Assembly (NCBI GenBank): GCA_021323735.1 | Contig: JAJPKM010000036.1 | Coordinates: 246,144-310,143 of the forward strand | Length of the DNA: 64,000 nt | Source: Gammaproteobacteria bacterium | Lineage (GTDB): Bacteria > Pseudomonadota > Gammaproteobacteria > Steroidobacterales > Steroidobacteraceae | Reading direction: 5' to 3' | Part shown: positions 35,911-45,527 of the stretch, piece after piece | Numbering within the stretch: the stretch's first letter is position 1 | Layout of the letters: every line of letters begins with the position of its first letter | Translations under genes and position numbers: made by a program | The notes under the pieces: generated by a model | What the model saw: only the letters and a program-made list of their open reading frames with translations | Database searches by the model: none | Told to the model about the DNA's origin: nothing

Positions 35911-35937
35911 TAAAGGAATACGACCCGGGGACGATAA
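35911..35937 (+). promoter_or_regulatory. FliA (sigma-28)-like promoter before the PAS chemoreceptor
   Basis: TAAAGGAA, 11 bases, GACGATAA. Both boxes are near consensus (TAAAG present, seven of eight -10 bases match) and the spacing is exact. It is the strongest such site in the window, 60 bases before the ATG at 35998. Confidence 0.65.
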
Positions 35938-35997
35938 GACTCGGGTGGTATCGGGACATTGCTCGCCACTTAGGCAAATGGATCTTTGGAGCCTGTT

Positions 35998-38250
35998 ATG
36001 AGTTTTCGCAATTCCGTCGGTGCACGAGTGATGCTGTCGTATGCGGCGGTCATTGTCGTATTCGCGGCCGCCGTAAGCCACAGCATCGGCCGCCTCGCGA
36101 TGTTCAATACCGCGGTGAGGGAAATCACCGGCCCGCAGCTGACCCGGGTGGAGATCGCCGACGCGTGGGGCGACAATACTTCGGAAGCGATACGCCGCAC
36201 GCACGATATGCTGATCTTGGATGACAAGTCGCGGATTCAAGGGGAAATCGACGAAGTCGCCAAACTGGCCGAGAAGAGCAAGGGGTACGGAGAGGCGATG
36301 CTGGCCAATGCATCGTCGGCACAGGACAAGGCATTGGTTCAGGAGGTGTTGGATGCCCGCACCGCCCTGGCTCCCCTCGATGCGCAATACCTCCGGCAGA
36401 TCGGGGCCGGCGATTTCAAGTCCGCCAAGGAGACCATGCTGCAGCGGACACTGCCTGCGCAGCTGGCACTGGTTGCCGCTCTCGTGAAACTCGGCGACTT
36501 CCAGTCGGCCAAGATTCGCGAACGGGCGGATGCACTCGAGAATTCGTATCAAAGCGCTCGAACGCTCGTCATTACATTGTCGCTCGCGGCGCTGGTCGCG
36601 GCTTGCCTGCTGGCCTACCGGCTTACTCGTGTCATCAAGAAGCCGTTGATACAGGCAGTGGCGGTACTCGGTGAGATCGAGAAAGGCAATTATGCGAACG
36701 CGATTCAGGTCAGTTCGAACGACGAAATTGGCCAGACACTGAAGGGACTCGATCGTATGCAAACCGCGCTGCGCGAGCGCACCGAAAAGGAGCATGCATC
36801 GTCCACGGAGAACGCACGGATTCGCACCGCGCTGGATCGTGTATCGGCGGGCGTCATGCTCGGCGACACGGACAGCAAAATCATCTACATGAACGATGCC
36901 TTGAGGACGTTGTTCCGCGCCCAAGCGGGCGAGATCCGCAAGTCGCTCAACAAGTTCGATCCGGAGCAGCTGGTCGGTGCCTCATTCGACATGTTCCATC
37001 AGATCCCGTCATTGCGCGGCGAGAACTTGGCCGCCCTGACGACCACCCACACCGAAGACGTCAAGATGGGCGAGGCCAATCTGCGGATCGTGGCCAACCC
37101 GGTGGACGGGAACGGCCAGCGGGTTGGTACCGTGGTGCAGTGGGTCGATCGCACGCAAGAGGTTGCCACCGAGGAAGAAGTCCAGGCGGCGGTGGCTAAA
37201 GCCATCGACGGTGATTTGACCGTGCGGATCCGTGAGGAGGGTAAGGATGCCTTCTTCAAGGCGCTCGCCACCGGCACGAACCGGCTGCTGGAGAACACGG
37301 CCGACGTGGTACGCAGCATGACACGGGCGGCGGCCGAGGTACGAACAGGCGCCGAGGAGATCTCGCGCGGAAACGCCGACCTGAGCCAGCGGACCGAGGA
37401 GCAGGCTTCCAGTTTGGAAGAAACCGCTTCGTCGATGGAAGAGATGACCGCGATGGTCAGGAACAACGCCGACAACGCCGCCCAGGCCAACCAGCTTGCC
37501 ACGGCTGCGCGCGAGCAAGCTGAGCGAGGCGGCGCCATCGTCAGCTCGGCGGTTGCGGCAATGGGTGAGATCAACGCTTCTTCGAAGCGTATCGCCGACA
37601 TCATCAGCGTCATCGACGAGATTGCGTTCCAGACCAATCTGCTGGCGCTGAACGCGGCAGTGGAGGCAGCGCGGGCGGGCGAGCAGGGCCGTGGGTTTGC
37701 GGTCGTGGCATCCGAGGTGAGAAATCTCGCCTCACGCAGCGCCGAAGCGGCTCAGGAAATCAAAGCCCTGATCCACGATTCGGTGGCCAAGGTCAACGAG
37801 GGAACCAAACTGGTGGACGACTCGGGCAAGGCCCTGGGAGAGATAGTCAGCCGGGTCAAGAGGGTCACGGATGTCATGGCAGAAATTGCCAACTCGAGCC
37901 GCGAACAGTCCTCTGGGATAGAACAGGTCAACAAGGCGATCACCACCATGGATGATGTGACCCAGCAAAATGCCGCGCTGGTCGAAGAGGCTTCGGCAGC
38001 GGCGGAGGCGCTGACGGAACAGGCATCCAACCTGTCGCAGATGATTGCGCGCTATCGGGTAAGAGACGGCGGTTCGGAAAACATGCCGCGCGGCGTGCCG
38101 CGCCCGGTGGCAGTTGCCGACCCCCTCAAGCCCGTGGAGCGCCGTGCCGCCAATAGGCCCCTGAGCGGCAAGAAGAGGCCGATGGCGATGTCCGCGGTCG
38201 CCGCGCCCGCGGCGCAGGGTGCGGTCGACGAGGAATGGAAGGATTTCTAA
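35998..38250 (+). CDS. Methyl-accepting chemotaxis protein with PAS domain and CheR tether
   Basis: 750 residues. TM1 (about 10-30), a helical periplasmic domain, TM2 (near 188-208), a HAMP, a cytosolic PAS domain at about 270-395 ([22 protein letters not shown]), a second HAMP-like stretch, and the signalling domain with [30 protein letters not shown]. The protein ends EEWKDF, matching the xWxxF tail that tethers CheR and CheB. GGAG lies six bases before ATG 35998. Confidence 0.93.
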   Translation: MSFRNSVGARVMLSYAAVIVVFAAAVSHSIGRLAMFNTAVREITGPQLTRVEIADAWGDNTSEAIRRTHDMLILDDKSRIQGEIDEVAKLAEKSKGYGEAMLANASSAQDKALVQEVLDARTALAPLDAQYLRQIGAGDFKSAKETMLQRTLPAQLALVAALVKLGDFQSAKIRERADALENSYQSARTLVITLSLAALVAACLLAYRLTRVIKKPLIQAVAVLGEIEKGNYANAIQVSSNDEIGQTLKGLDRMQTALRERTEKEHASSTENARIRTALDRVSAGVMLGDTDSKIIYMNDALRTLFRAQAGEIRKSLNKFDPEQLVGASFDMFHQIPSLRGENLAALTTTHTEDVKMGEANLRIVANPVDGNGQRVGTVVQWVDRTQEVATEEEVQAAVAKAIDGDLTVRIREEGKDAFFKALATGTNRLLENTADVVRSMTRAAAEVRTGAEEISRGNADLSQRTEEQASSLEETASSMEEMTAMVRNNADNAAQANQLATAAREQAERGGAIVSSAVAAMGEINASSKRIADIISVIDEIAFQTNLLALNAAVEAARAGEQGRGFAVVASEVRNLASRSAEAAQEIKALIHDSVAKVNEGTKLVDDSGKALGEIVSRVKRVTDVMAEIANSSREQSSGIEQVNKAITTMDDVTQQNAALVEEASAAAEALTEQASNLSQMIARYRVRDGGSENMPRGVPRPVAVADPLKPVERRAANRPLSGKKRPMAMSAVAAPAAQGAVDEEWKDF

Positions 38251-38282
38251 GTACCCTCTTGAGGGCGAACCAAGGATGATGG

Positions 38283-38318
38283 GCCGCGAGCCGCCCGTAT
38301 TCTCGAGCGGCTCGCGGC
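38283..38318. terminator. Strong hairpin after the PAS chemoreceptor gene
   Basis: GCCGCGAGCCGC (38283-38294) pairs perfectly with GCGGCTCGCGGC (38307-38318) over a 12-base loop. It lies 32 bases after the chemoreceptor stop. No T-run follows, so it could be a Rho-assisted terminator or an mRNA-stabilising stem rather than an intrinsic terminator. The rest of the 381-base gap to 38631 holds no supported gene apart from the promoter at 38567. Confidence 0.55.
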
Positions 38319-38566
38319 AAGCCGAAAGACACCCTGACGATCATTGCCGGGTTGTCCGTCGACGCTGTGCACCTTGCGGGTGAGCGAGCCGGACGTCAAG
38401 CCAACCAGTTCACATATTGTTGCGTTGCGTCGCGCCGTCCATGCGGCACATGCGATGCCGCAGGTCTGTGACAAATCCGCAACAGGTGTCTGCGGCGCAG
38501 GCACAGCGCAGGAGTTCGTCCACGTGATGGCAATCACGTTTGTCCAATCTGCCGCGGGAGGCTTGT

Positions 38567-38593
38567 TCAAGCCTTGGACATCGCAGCCGACAC
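38567..38593 (+). promoter_or_regulatory. FliA (sigma-28)-like promoter before the peroxidase-cupredoxin-b561 receptor operon
   Basis: TCAAGCCT, 11 bases, GCCGACAC. Six of eight -10 bases match and the spacing is exact. It lies 38 bases before the ATG of the peroxidase gene and is the evidence that the redox operon belongs to the motility regulon. Confidence 0.5.
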
Positions 38594-38631
38594 GTGATTT
38601 ATCGCCATAACAAAATTGAGCAGGAATCCGA

Positions 38632-39693
38632 ATGCGCAAGGTAGTGCATAGCTTGAGACTGGTGCATAGCTTGGTGTGGATGCTCGCCGGACTGTGCGCG
38701 ATCCCATGGGCTGCTCGCGCCGCCGACGGCCTGGCGCCGCGTCCCGCCGATAGCTCGGCGCTGCAATCGCTGCGCGAGAGTTTCCAGCGTCCCAGCGCGG
38801 TACCCGCACCGAAGGGCAACCCGATCACGGCGGACAAGGTCGCGCTCGGTCGGACCTTGTTCTTCGATCCTCGACTCTCGGGTTCAGGCGTGATTTCGTG
38901 TGCTACCTGCCATAACCCCGGACTGGGTTGGGAAGACGGCCTGGCCAAGGGTTTGGGTCACGGCGGATTTCAATTGGGCCGGCATACGCCGACAATCCTC
39001 GACGTGGCGTTCGGTGAGCCCTTCTTTTGGGACGGCCGGGCCGCGACACTGGAGGACCAAGCCAAAGGTCCGCTGACTTCTACCAAAGAGATGAGCATGT
39101 CGGTCGCAAGGGCGCTGCCGCTCTTGAGCTCGATACCCGGGTATGTCGACGCATTTTCCCGTGCCTACCCAGGACAGGCGATCTCCCTGGACACCATCGC
39201 CTCGGCCATCGCGAGCTTCGAGAGGACCGTGATTTCGAATGAGGCGCCGTTCGACCGCTGGGTCAAAGGCGACGATCGGGCGATTTCCGACGCGGCGCTA
39301 CGCGGCTTCGTCCTGTTCAACGGCAAGGCAAATTGCGCCGTCTGTCATTCGACGTGGCGCATGAGCGACGATGGATTCCATGACATCGGGCTGCATGATG
39401 CGGACCTGGGCCGCGCGGCGATTGCTCCGGGCATCGTGCAATTGGAGCGAGCCTTCAAAACACCGACCCTGCGCAACATCAACCAACGCGCACCTTACAT
39501 GCACGACGGGTCGCTGCCCAGCTTGGCGGCCGTCATCGAGCACTACGACACCGGTTTCGAGACGCGGCCGAGTCTCGACACGAATATGCGCCGCCTCGGA
39601 CTGACGAAGCAGGAGAAGGCAGATCTGCTGGCGTTTCTCGACACCCTGACGAGCGACGATGACCCCGTTGTCCTTGCGGCGCTCCCGCGCTGA
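38632..39693 (+). CDS. Di-haem cytochrome c peroxidase/MauG-family protein
   Basis: 353 residues with a signal peptide ending near AARAAD. Two c-type haem sites are present: C90-x2-C93-H94 (CATCHNPG) and C235-x2-C238-H239 (CAVCHSTW). The spacing and WDGRAATLEDQAKGPL fit bacterial CCP, which reduces hydrogen peroxide in the periplasm with electrons from cytochrome c or a cupredoxin. A cupredoxin gene follows, a plausible electron donor. MauG-type oxidising roles cannot be excluded. Confidence 0.9.
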   Translation: MRKVVHSLRLVHSLVWMLAGLCAIPWAARAADGLAPRPADSSALQSLRESFQRPSAVPAPKGNPITADKVALGRTLFFDPRLSGSGVISCATCHNPGLGWEDGLAKGLGHGGFQLGRHTPTILDVAFGEPFFWDGRAATLEDQAKGPLTSTKEMSMSVARALPLLSSIPGYVDAFSRAYPGQAISLDTIASAIASFERTVISNEAPFDRWVKGDDRAISDAALRGFVLFNGKANCAVCHSTWRMSDDGFHDIGLHDADLGRAAIAPGIVQLERAFKTPTLRNINQRAPYMHDGSLPSLAAVIEHYDTGFETRPSLDTNMRRLGLTKQEKADLLAFLDTLTSDDDPVVLAALPR

Positions 39694-39734
39694 GCACCAT
39701 AACTATCACAATGTCCCCTCAAGAGAACACGCTT

Positions 39735-40049
39735 ATGAAACGTTTCCCGGTCTTGTTTGCAGCCGCCCTTTTCTCGACCGTTGGGATGGCAGCGGACAGC
39801 GTGACCGTCACGCAAAAGGGTCTGGTCTTCACGCCGAATGAACTGTCCATCGCCAAGGGACAAACCGTCGAATTCATCAATGATGACGCGACGGCGCACA
39901 ACATCGTGATCAGCGGTGACGGTGTCAGTTTCAACGGCGGCCTTCAGCCGGCCGGCGGAAAGATCAAGTACACCTTTGCAAAGTCCGGAACGTACGTCGT
40001 GGGGTGCGGAGTGCATCCCAAGATGAAGCTCACGATCACCGTCAATTGA
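39735..40049 (+). CDS. Periplasmic cupredoxin (plastocyanin/azurin-like)
   Basis: 104-residue blue copper protein with signal peptide. The type 1 copper ligands are visible: H55 in ATAHN, then C91-x2-H94-x2-M97 in VGCGVHPKM. It should shuttle electrons in the periplasm. Start ATG 39735; the frame from 39711 adds eight residues before the signal peptide. It lies between the peroxidase and the b561-chemoreceptor fusion in one apparent operon. Confidence 0.9.
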   Translation: MKRFPVLFAAALFSTVGMAADSVTVTQKGLVFTPNELSIAKGQTVEFINDDATAHNIVISGDGVSFNGGLQPAGGKIKYTFAKSGTYVVGCGVHPKMKLTITVN

Positions 40050-40059
40050 ACCACCATGG

Positions 40060-42360
40060 GTGCATGACGTGACGAAGCCCGGTTCCCGCGCGAAATATTC
40101 GCCCATTCTCCAGATCATTCACTGGGCGGTCTCGCTATTCGTCATTTGTCAGCTGGCGATCGCCGTGGTCCTGGGCCAGCTGCGCTCCTTGCAGTATGGA
40201 CAGTATGTACTGAGTTTGCATCGGCAACTCGGATTTGCGATCTTGGTGGTCTGCATCGTGCGCGTCGTGCTCATCGTGCGCGACCGAGGACCTCCGCTCA
40301 ATGCCGAACTCCCCGCATGGCAGATCATCGCCGCCCGCTTCGTACACCTGGCATTCTATGTCGCCCTGATCGCCCAACCCATTGTAGGCATGTGCATCGC
40401 CTGGGCGCGCGGCGATACCGTCACGGCTTTCGGCTTGGTGACGTTGCCGGCGCCATGGGAAATATCGGATGGTGCGCGGGACCGTCTGATGACCACCCAT
40501 ATGCTGACCGCGAGCTCCTTGGCGGTTATGGTTGCAATCCATATCGGCGCCGTCGTCTTCAACGGCTGGAAGAGGCGTGTGCCGGTCATCGAACGAATGC
40601 TGCCGTCCGGTCCGCCGGATACGCTCGTGAACCGGGTTCCGGTTGCCGTACAGCTGCTTGCCGCCTTAGGCGTGGTTACCGTCATTGCGCTGGCGATGGG
40701 TATCAATGCCATCGCCAGGTATCGCGATTTCACGCAGATGACCAGTGCCTACCAAGACAGCGATCAGGCGGCCGCCGATGAGGTCCGCGCCGCGCAGGTG
40801 GCCTGGAAGGAAATCGTCGGCATCGGCAGTACGACAAGCTCGAGTGCCGGCGGTGAGCGGCTGCACGCGATTGCCGATACCGCGCGCACCCATCTGGAGG
40901 GCGCCGCCGCGCATGTGTCCGACCCGGCAGCCCATGCTCAAGTTCTTGCCGTCGGCGCGCGCATCCAAGCACTCGGTACTGCAAACACCCCATTTTCCCC
41001 CGCTGCAACCGCCGACATCGATGCCAAAATTCAGGACCTGATCGACACGCAGGCCGCCGCCGCGCAGCAGAGGCTGGGAGATATCGCGGAGCGCGCCTCG
41101 CAGGGCCATGACCTCATTGTCGTTACCGTGGCGCCCATGGCCCTGTTGGGCGTGGTGCTCGCACTGCTTCTCGCGCGCAGCATGGCCAGTTCGGTCGGCC
41201 GCATGCGCGCACTCGTGCGCGGCATACAAAGCAACGAAGGCGACAGAAAAATCGTCGTACGCGGCAAGGGCGAATTTGCCGAACTGATGCGGGATATGGT
41301 GAACATGAGGACCGCCATCCAGCAAAGAAGCCAGGCGGAGTCCGATCAACGCCTTGCACTCGAGGCCGATCGCGCGCGCGTCGCCGAGGAACAGCAGCGC
41401 AAGCAGCGCGAAACCGAACTTCTGCAGTCGGCCGAGCGTCAGAGTTTGCGCGAACAAATGGCCAGGGAATTCGAATCGCAGGTCGCAGGTATCGTGGAAT
41501 CGGTGGCGGCCACCATCGAGACACTGAAGTCCACTGCCGCCAATCTGGCGCAAAGCGCCGCCAGCACGACGCAGCGCAGTACGGATGCCAGTATCGTTGC
41601 CAAGAAGACCGAACATGCGGCGTCACGTATCGCCACGTCCAGCTCACAACTGTCGAACGCCGCGCGTTCGATGCGCCAAAACGCCGAGCAGTCGAAGGCA
41701 AAGGCGGTTTCCGGGGTTCAGGAAGCGACCGCGGCCAAGACCGAGATAGACCGGCTTGCCACGGAATCGGGCCAGATCTCCAAGATCACGGAAATCATCA
41801 CCGGCATCACGCGGCAAACGCATCTGCTGGCGATCAATGCGCGGATCGAAGCGGCGCGGGCCGGTGAAGCCGGTCGCGGTTTCTGCATCGTGGCCGACGA
41901 GGTCAAGGATCTTGCCTCCCAGACCAGAGGCGCCGCCAATGGCATCGGCGGGCATGTGCAGCAGGTGGGCACCACCGCCAAGCGCTCGATGGAAATACTG
42001 CAGAACATGCGCACCATCATCGAGGACCTGGAAGCAAGTTCCACGACGATTTTTACCGACTGCGACGGCCAATCCAAATCGACCGAAGAAATCGCCTCCA
42101 AGGTCACGGAGATCAGCTCATCGACTGTCGCGGTCGCCGAAAATATCGCTCATGTCGAGCAGACCGCGCGTGCCACCGAAGCGATGGCCGCGGAGGTGGT
42201 CGACACCGCCAATCTACTGCAGAATCAGGCGGACTCGTTGCAAGCTCAGATCGCCGACTTCGTGCTGCAATTGCGGTCGGTGAGAACGCCGGGAAATCCC
42301 CTCGGCGCCAACAGACTCGCGGCGCCTACGGCACCCGCACTGCATGCGCGCTCGGCCTGA
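40060..42360 (+). CDS. Cytochrome b561-chemoreceptor fusion
   Basis: 766 residues. Residues 10-185 form a bacterial cytochrome b561 domain with four helices; H21, H54, H147 and H161 keep the spacing (33 and 14) of the di-haem ligands of CybB, a superoxide:ubiquinone oxidoreductase. A fifth helix (about 195-216), a helical periplasmic domain, a sixth helix (about 350-373), HAMP and a full signalling domain follow, with [27 protein letters not shown]. It starts at GTG 40060, ten bases after the cupredoxin gene. It has no xWxxF tail. A haem-bearing redox receptor is the simplest reading. Confidence 0.88.
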   Translation: MHDVTKPGSRAKYSPILQIIHWAVSLFVICQLAIAVVLGQLRSLQYGQYVLSLHRQLGFAILVVCIVRVVLIVRDRGPPLNAELPAWQIIAARFVHLAFYVALIAQPIVGMCIAWARGDTVTAFGLVTLPAPWEISDGARDRLMTTHMLTASSLAVMVAIHIGAVVFNGWKRRVPVIERMLPSGPPDTLVNRVPVAVQLLAALGVVTVIALAMGINAIARYRDFTQMTSAYQDSDQAAADEVRAAQVAWKEIVGIGSTTSSSAGGERLHAIADTARTHLEGAAAHVSDPAAHAQVLAVGARIQALGTANTPFSPAATADIDAKIQDLIDTQAAAAQQRLGDIAERASQGHDLIVVTVAPMALLGVVLALLLARSMASSVGRMRALVRGIQSNEGDRKIVVRGKGEFAELMRDMVNMRTAIQQRSQAESDQRLALEADRARVAEEQQRKQRETELLQSAERQSLREQMAREFESQVAGIVESVAATIETLKSTAANLAQSAASTTQRSTDASIVAKKTEHAASRIATSSSQLSNAARSMRQNAEQSKAKAVSGVQEATAAKTEIDRLATESGQISKITEIITGITRQTHLLAINARIEAARAGEAGRGFCIVADEVKDLASQTRGAANGIGGHVQQVGTTAKRSMEILQNMRTIIEDLEASSTTIFTDCDGQSKSTEEIASKVTEISSSTVAVAENIAHVEQTARATEAMAAEVVDTANLLQNQADSLQAQIADFVLQLRSVRTPGNPLGANRLAAPTAPALHARSA

Positions 42361-42378
42361 GCCGCCGGACGCCATCCG

Positions 42379-42651
42379 CTAACCCGCATCTGCGCCCGGA
42401 GCGGGCCCACGACTCTCGGCCAGGCGGCGTAGCGCCTCGCGCGGCAGCTCGTCCAGGCCGCCCTCACCGTGAATCGCAAGCTTCCGGCGCATGCGCGGGG
42501 TCCAGAATTTGGCGATGTGATTGGCGATGCCGGCCACGGCGTCCTCGCGTACCGCCTCGGCGCGGAAGAAGTTACCGATGTCATTCGCCATCCGCACCAG
42601 ATGTTCGGCGCCGCCGTGTTCGGGCGCGATTGTCGGTGTATCGCCGCTCAT
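42379..42651 (-). CDS. fdsD: FdsD: delta subunit of NAD-dependent formate dehydrogenase
   Basis: 90-residue FdsD family protein with LVRMANDIGNFFRAE and GIANHIAKFWTPRMR. It is the small accessory subunit of the soluble molybdenum formate dehydrogenase. ATG 42651 has AGGA about seven bases upstream; TTG 42657 is an alternative. It follows fdsA by under ten bases. In the fdsGBACD operon of Cupriavidus, fdsC lies between A and D; here it is missing. Confidence 0.88.
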   Translation of the reverse strand: MSGDTPTIAPEHGGAEHLVRMANDIGNFFRAEAVREDAVAGIANHIAKFWTPRMRRKLAIHGEGGLDELPREALRRLAESRGPAPGADAG

Positions 42652-42660
42652 TCCCAAGTC

Positions 42661-45513
42661 CTACTTGGCGACGAACACATCGGCGCTCTTCAACAACGAC
42701 GCTTGCGTATCCGTGAACTCGCGAAAGCGCTTCTGCCACTCGGAAGGCTGACTTACGCGGGTCGCCTGTACGGCCGTGACCTTGTACTCCGGGCAATTCG
42801 TTGCCCAGTCGGAGTTGTCCGTGGTAATCACATTGGCGCCCGACTCCGGGAAATGAAACGTGGTGTAGACCACGCCGGGCTGAACCCTTTCGGTGACTCG
42901 CGCCCGCAGCACCGTATCCCCGGCGCGGCTCGCAACGCCAACCCAGTCGCCCTCCCGGATGCCGCGTTCCTCGGCATCATGGGGATGGATTTCCAGGCGA
43001 TCTTCGTCGTGCCAGCGGACATTCTCGGTACGCCGGGTTTGCGCGCCCACGTTGTACTGGCTGAGGATTCGTCCCGTGGTGAGGATCAGCGGGAATTTGG
43101 CATTCACCTTCTCGCTGGTCGGTACGTATTCGGTCAGCAGGAACTTGCCCTTGCCGCGTACGAACCCGCCGACATGCATGGTTGGCGTGCCCTCGGGATG
43201 CGCGGCGTTGCAAGGCCATTGGATGCTGCCAAGCTCTTCCAGGCGGGCAAAGCTCACGCCGGTGAAGGTCGGGGTCAATGCGGCAATCTCGTCCATGATC
43301 TGCGAGGCATGCGTGTACTGCATCGGAAAGCCGACGGCATTCGCCAGCAACTGCGTGATCTCCCAGTCGGCATAGCCCGATTTGGGCTTCATGACCCGAC
43401 GCACGCGGGAGATGCGCCGCTCGGCGTTGGTGAAGGTGCCGTCCTTCTCGAGAAACGACGAGCCCGGGAGAAAGACGTGCGCAAATTTCGCCGTCTCATT
43501 GAGAAACAGATCCTGAACGATGATGCACTCCATGGCCGACAGGGCCGCTGTGACGTGCTGGGTGTCCGGATCGGACTGCGCAATATCCTCTCCCTCGATG
43601 TACAAGCCCTTGAAGTCGCCGTCGAGCGCAGCCTCGAACATATTCGGAATGCGTAGTCCCGGTTCGTCGTGGAGCCCGACACCCCATGCCGCTTCGAACG
43701 AGTGACGCACCGCTTCGTCCGACACATGCCGGTAGCCGGGGAACTCATGCGGGAAGGAGCCCATGTCGCAGGAGCCCTGGACATTGTTCTGGCCGCGCAG
43801 AGGATTGACGCCGACGCCCTCCCGCCCGATGTTTCCGGTTGCCATCGCGATATTGGCGATGCCCATGACCATGGTGGAGCCTTGGCTGTGCTCGGTAACC
43901 CCCAAACCGTAATAAATCGCGCCGTTGCCGGCAGTGGCGTATAGGCGTGCGGCGCCGCGTACCGACGCCGCAGGCACACCGGTCACGGCCTCCATGGCTT
44001 CGGGCGAATGCCTCGGGTCGGCGACGAAGCCGCGCCACTTCTCGAAGGAATCCACTTCGCAGCGCTCGCGCACGAAGTCCTCTTTGACGAGTCCCTCCGT
44101 GACAATGACGTGCGCCAGCGAATTGATGAGGGCGACGTTGGTACCCGGCCGCAGTCCCAAATGGTACTCCGCGGCGATGTGCGGCGTGCGCACCAGATCG
44201 ATGCGGCGCGGGTCTGCGACAAGCAGTTTGGCGCCCTGACGCAGCCTGCGCTTCATCTGTGAGGCAAACACAGGATGCCCGTCGGTCGGGTTGGCGCCGA
44301 TGATGAAAATCACGTCCGCCTTCATCACCGAGTCGAAGTTTTGCGTGCCGGCCGACTCACCGAGCGTCTGTTTGAGACCGTAGCCCGTAGGGGAGTGGCA
44401 TACGCGAGCGCAGGTGTCCACGTTGTTGTTCCCGAAGCCTGCACGCACGAGCTTCTGCACGAGGTAGGTCTCCTCGTTGGTGCAGCGGGAAGAGGTGATG
44501 CCGCCGATGGAGTCTCGGCCATACTTGGCCTGGATGCGCTTGAGTTCGCTCGCGGCGTAATCGATGGCCTCTTGCCACGACACCTCGCGCCACGGATCGG
44601 CTATGTTCGCACGGATCATCGGCTTTACGATGCGGTCGGCATGCGTCGCGTAGCCGATGGCAAAGCGTCCCTTGACGCAAGAATGCCCATGATTGGCATG
44701 GCCATCCTTGTTGGGGACCATGCGCACGATGTCCTCGCCCTTCATCTCCGCGCGGAACGAACAGCCCACGCCGCAGTAGGCACATGTGGTGGTCACGCTG
44801 TGTTCGGCCTGGCCCTGCTCGATCAAGCTCTTTTCCGAGAGGGTTGCCGTCGGGCAGGCCTGCACGCAGGCCCCGCAAGACACGCACTCGGAGTCCATGA
44901 ATGAATTGTTCTGGCTCGCCGCGACCTTGGAATCGAAACCGCGCGACTGAATGGTCAGCGCCAGCGTGCCCTGCTGCTCATCGCAGGCCCTGACGCAGCG
45001 CGAGCAGACGATGCATTTGCTCGGATCGAACGTGAAGTAGGGATTGCTCTCATCTTTCTCGGCCACCAGGTGATTGGCGCCCTCGTAGCCGTAACGGACC
45101 TCGCGCAAGCCGACCACACCGGCCATGTCCTGCAATTCACAGTGACCATTGGCGGGGCAGGTGAGGCAATCGAGCGGATGATCGGAGATGTAGAGTTCCA
45201 TGATCCCGCGCCGAATATCCGCAATCTGCTTGTTCTGGGTGGTGACCTTCATCGCCTGCGCGACCGGGGTGGTGCACGAGGCCGGCAGCCCCTTCATCCC
45301 TTCGATCTTCACGAGGCACATGCGGCACGAGCCGAACGCATCCAGTTGATCCGTGGCGCACAGCTTGGGCACCGATACGCCGGCGAGGGCCGCCGCGCGC
45401 ATGACGGAGGTCCCCTCGGGCACCTCGATTTCGCGGTCATCGATGCTCAGCGTCAGCATTTTGGCGCCGAGCGGAGCTGGTGTACCAAGGTCCTTTTCCG
45501 CAATGGATTGCAT
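42661..45513 (-). CDS. fdsA: FdsA: molybdopterin-binding alpha subunit of formate dehydrogenase
   Basis: 950-residue catalytic subunit that oxidises formate to carbon dioxide. The N-terminal 2Fe-2S domain includes CATDQLDAFGSCRMC. Ferredoxin-type clusters follow (CIVCSRCVRAC, CVSCGACVQACPT). The molybdopterin domain begins with CAYCGVGCSF. The Mo-ligating Cys is in CARVCHSPTGYG, followed by the His-containing conserved stretch. ATG 45513 is chosen over the longer frame to 45654, whose extra residues have no family match. fdsB ends 14 bases upstream. Confidence 0.95.
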   Translation of the reverse strand: MQSIAEKDLGTPAPLGAKMLTLSIDDREIEVPEGTSVMRAAALAGVSVPKLCATDQLDAFGSCRMCLVKIEGMKGLPASCTTPVAQAMKVTTQNKQIADIRRGIMELYISDHPLDCLTCPANGHCELQDMAGVVGLREVRYGYEGANHLVAEKDESNPYFTFDPSKCIVCSRCVRACDEQQGTLALTIQSRGFDSKVAASQNNSFMDSECVSCGACVQACPTATLSEKSLIEQGQAEHSVTTTCAYCGVGCSFRAEMKGEDIVRMVPNKDGHANHGHSCVKGRFAIGYATHADRIVKPMIRANIADPWREVSWQEAIDYAASELKRIQAKYGRDSIGGITSSRCTNEETYLVQKLVRAGFGNNNVDTCARVCHSPTGYGLKQTLGESAGTQNFDSVMKADVIFIIGANPTDGHPVFASQMKRRLRQGAKLLVADPRRIDLVRTPHIAAEYHLGLRPGTNVALINSLAHVIVTEGLVKEDFVRERCEVDSFEKWRGFVADPRHSPEAMEAVTGVPAASVRGAARLYATAGNGAIYYGLGVTEHSQGSTMVMGIANIAMATGNIGREGVGVNPLRGQNNVQGSCDMGSFPHEFPGYRHVSDEAVRHSFEAAWGVGLHDEPGLRIPNMFEAALDGDFKGLYIEGEDIAQSDPDTQHVTAALSAMECIIVQDLFLNETAKFAHVFLPGSSFLEKDGTFTNAERRISRVRRVMKPKSGYADWEITQLLANAVGFPMQYTHASQIMDEIAALTPTFTGVSFARLEELGSIQWPCNAAHPEGTPTMHVGGFVRGKGKFLLTEYVPTSEKVNAKFPLILTTGRILSQYNVGAQTRRTENVRWHDEDRLEIHPHDAEERGIREGDWVGVASRAGDTVLRARVTERVQPGVVYTTFHFPESGANVITTDNSDWATNCPEYKVTAVQATRVSQPSEWQKRFREFTDTQASLLKSADVFVAK

Positions 45514-45527
45514 AGTTTGCTCTCGAT

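Noticed and set aside
38344..38610. Plus-strand 88-residue open frame in the gap before the peroxidase gene
   Set aside because: Composition is unlike a protein domain, no ribosome site is seen, and it overlaps the promoter at 38567.
38247..38948. Minus-strand 233-residue open frame
   Set aside because: It covers the hairpin and runs antisense into the peroxidase gene; no family features.
42469..43656. Plus-strand 395-residue open frame
   Set aside because: Antisense to fdsA and fdsD; no recognisable domain.
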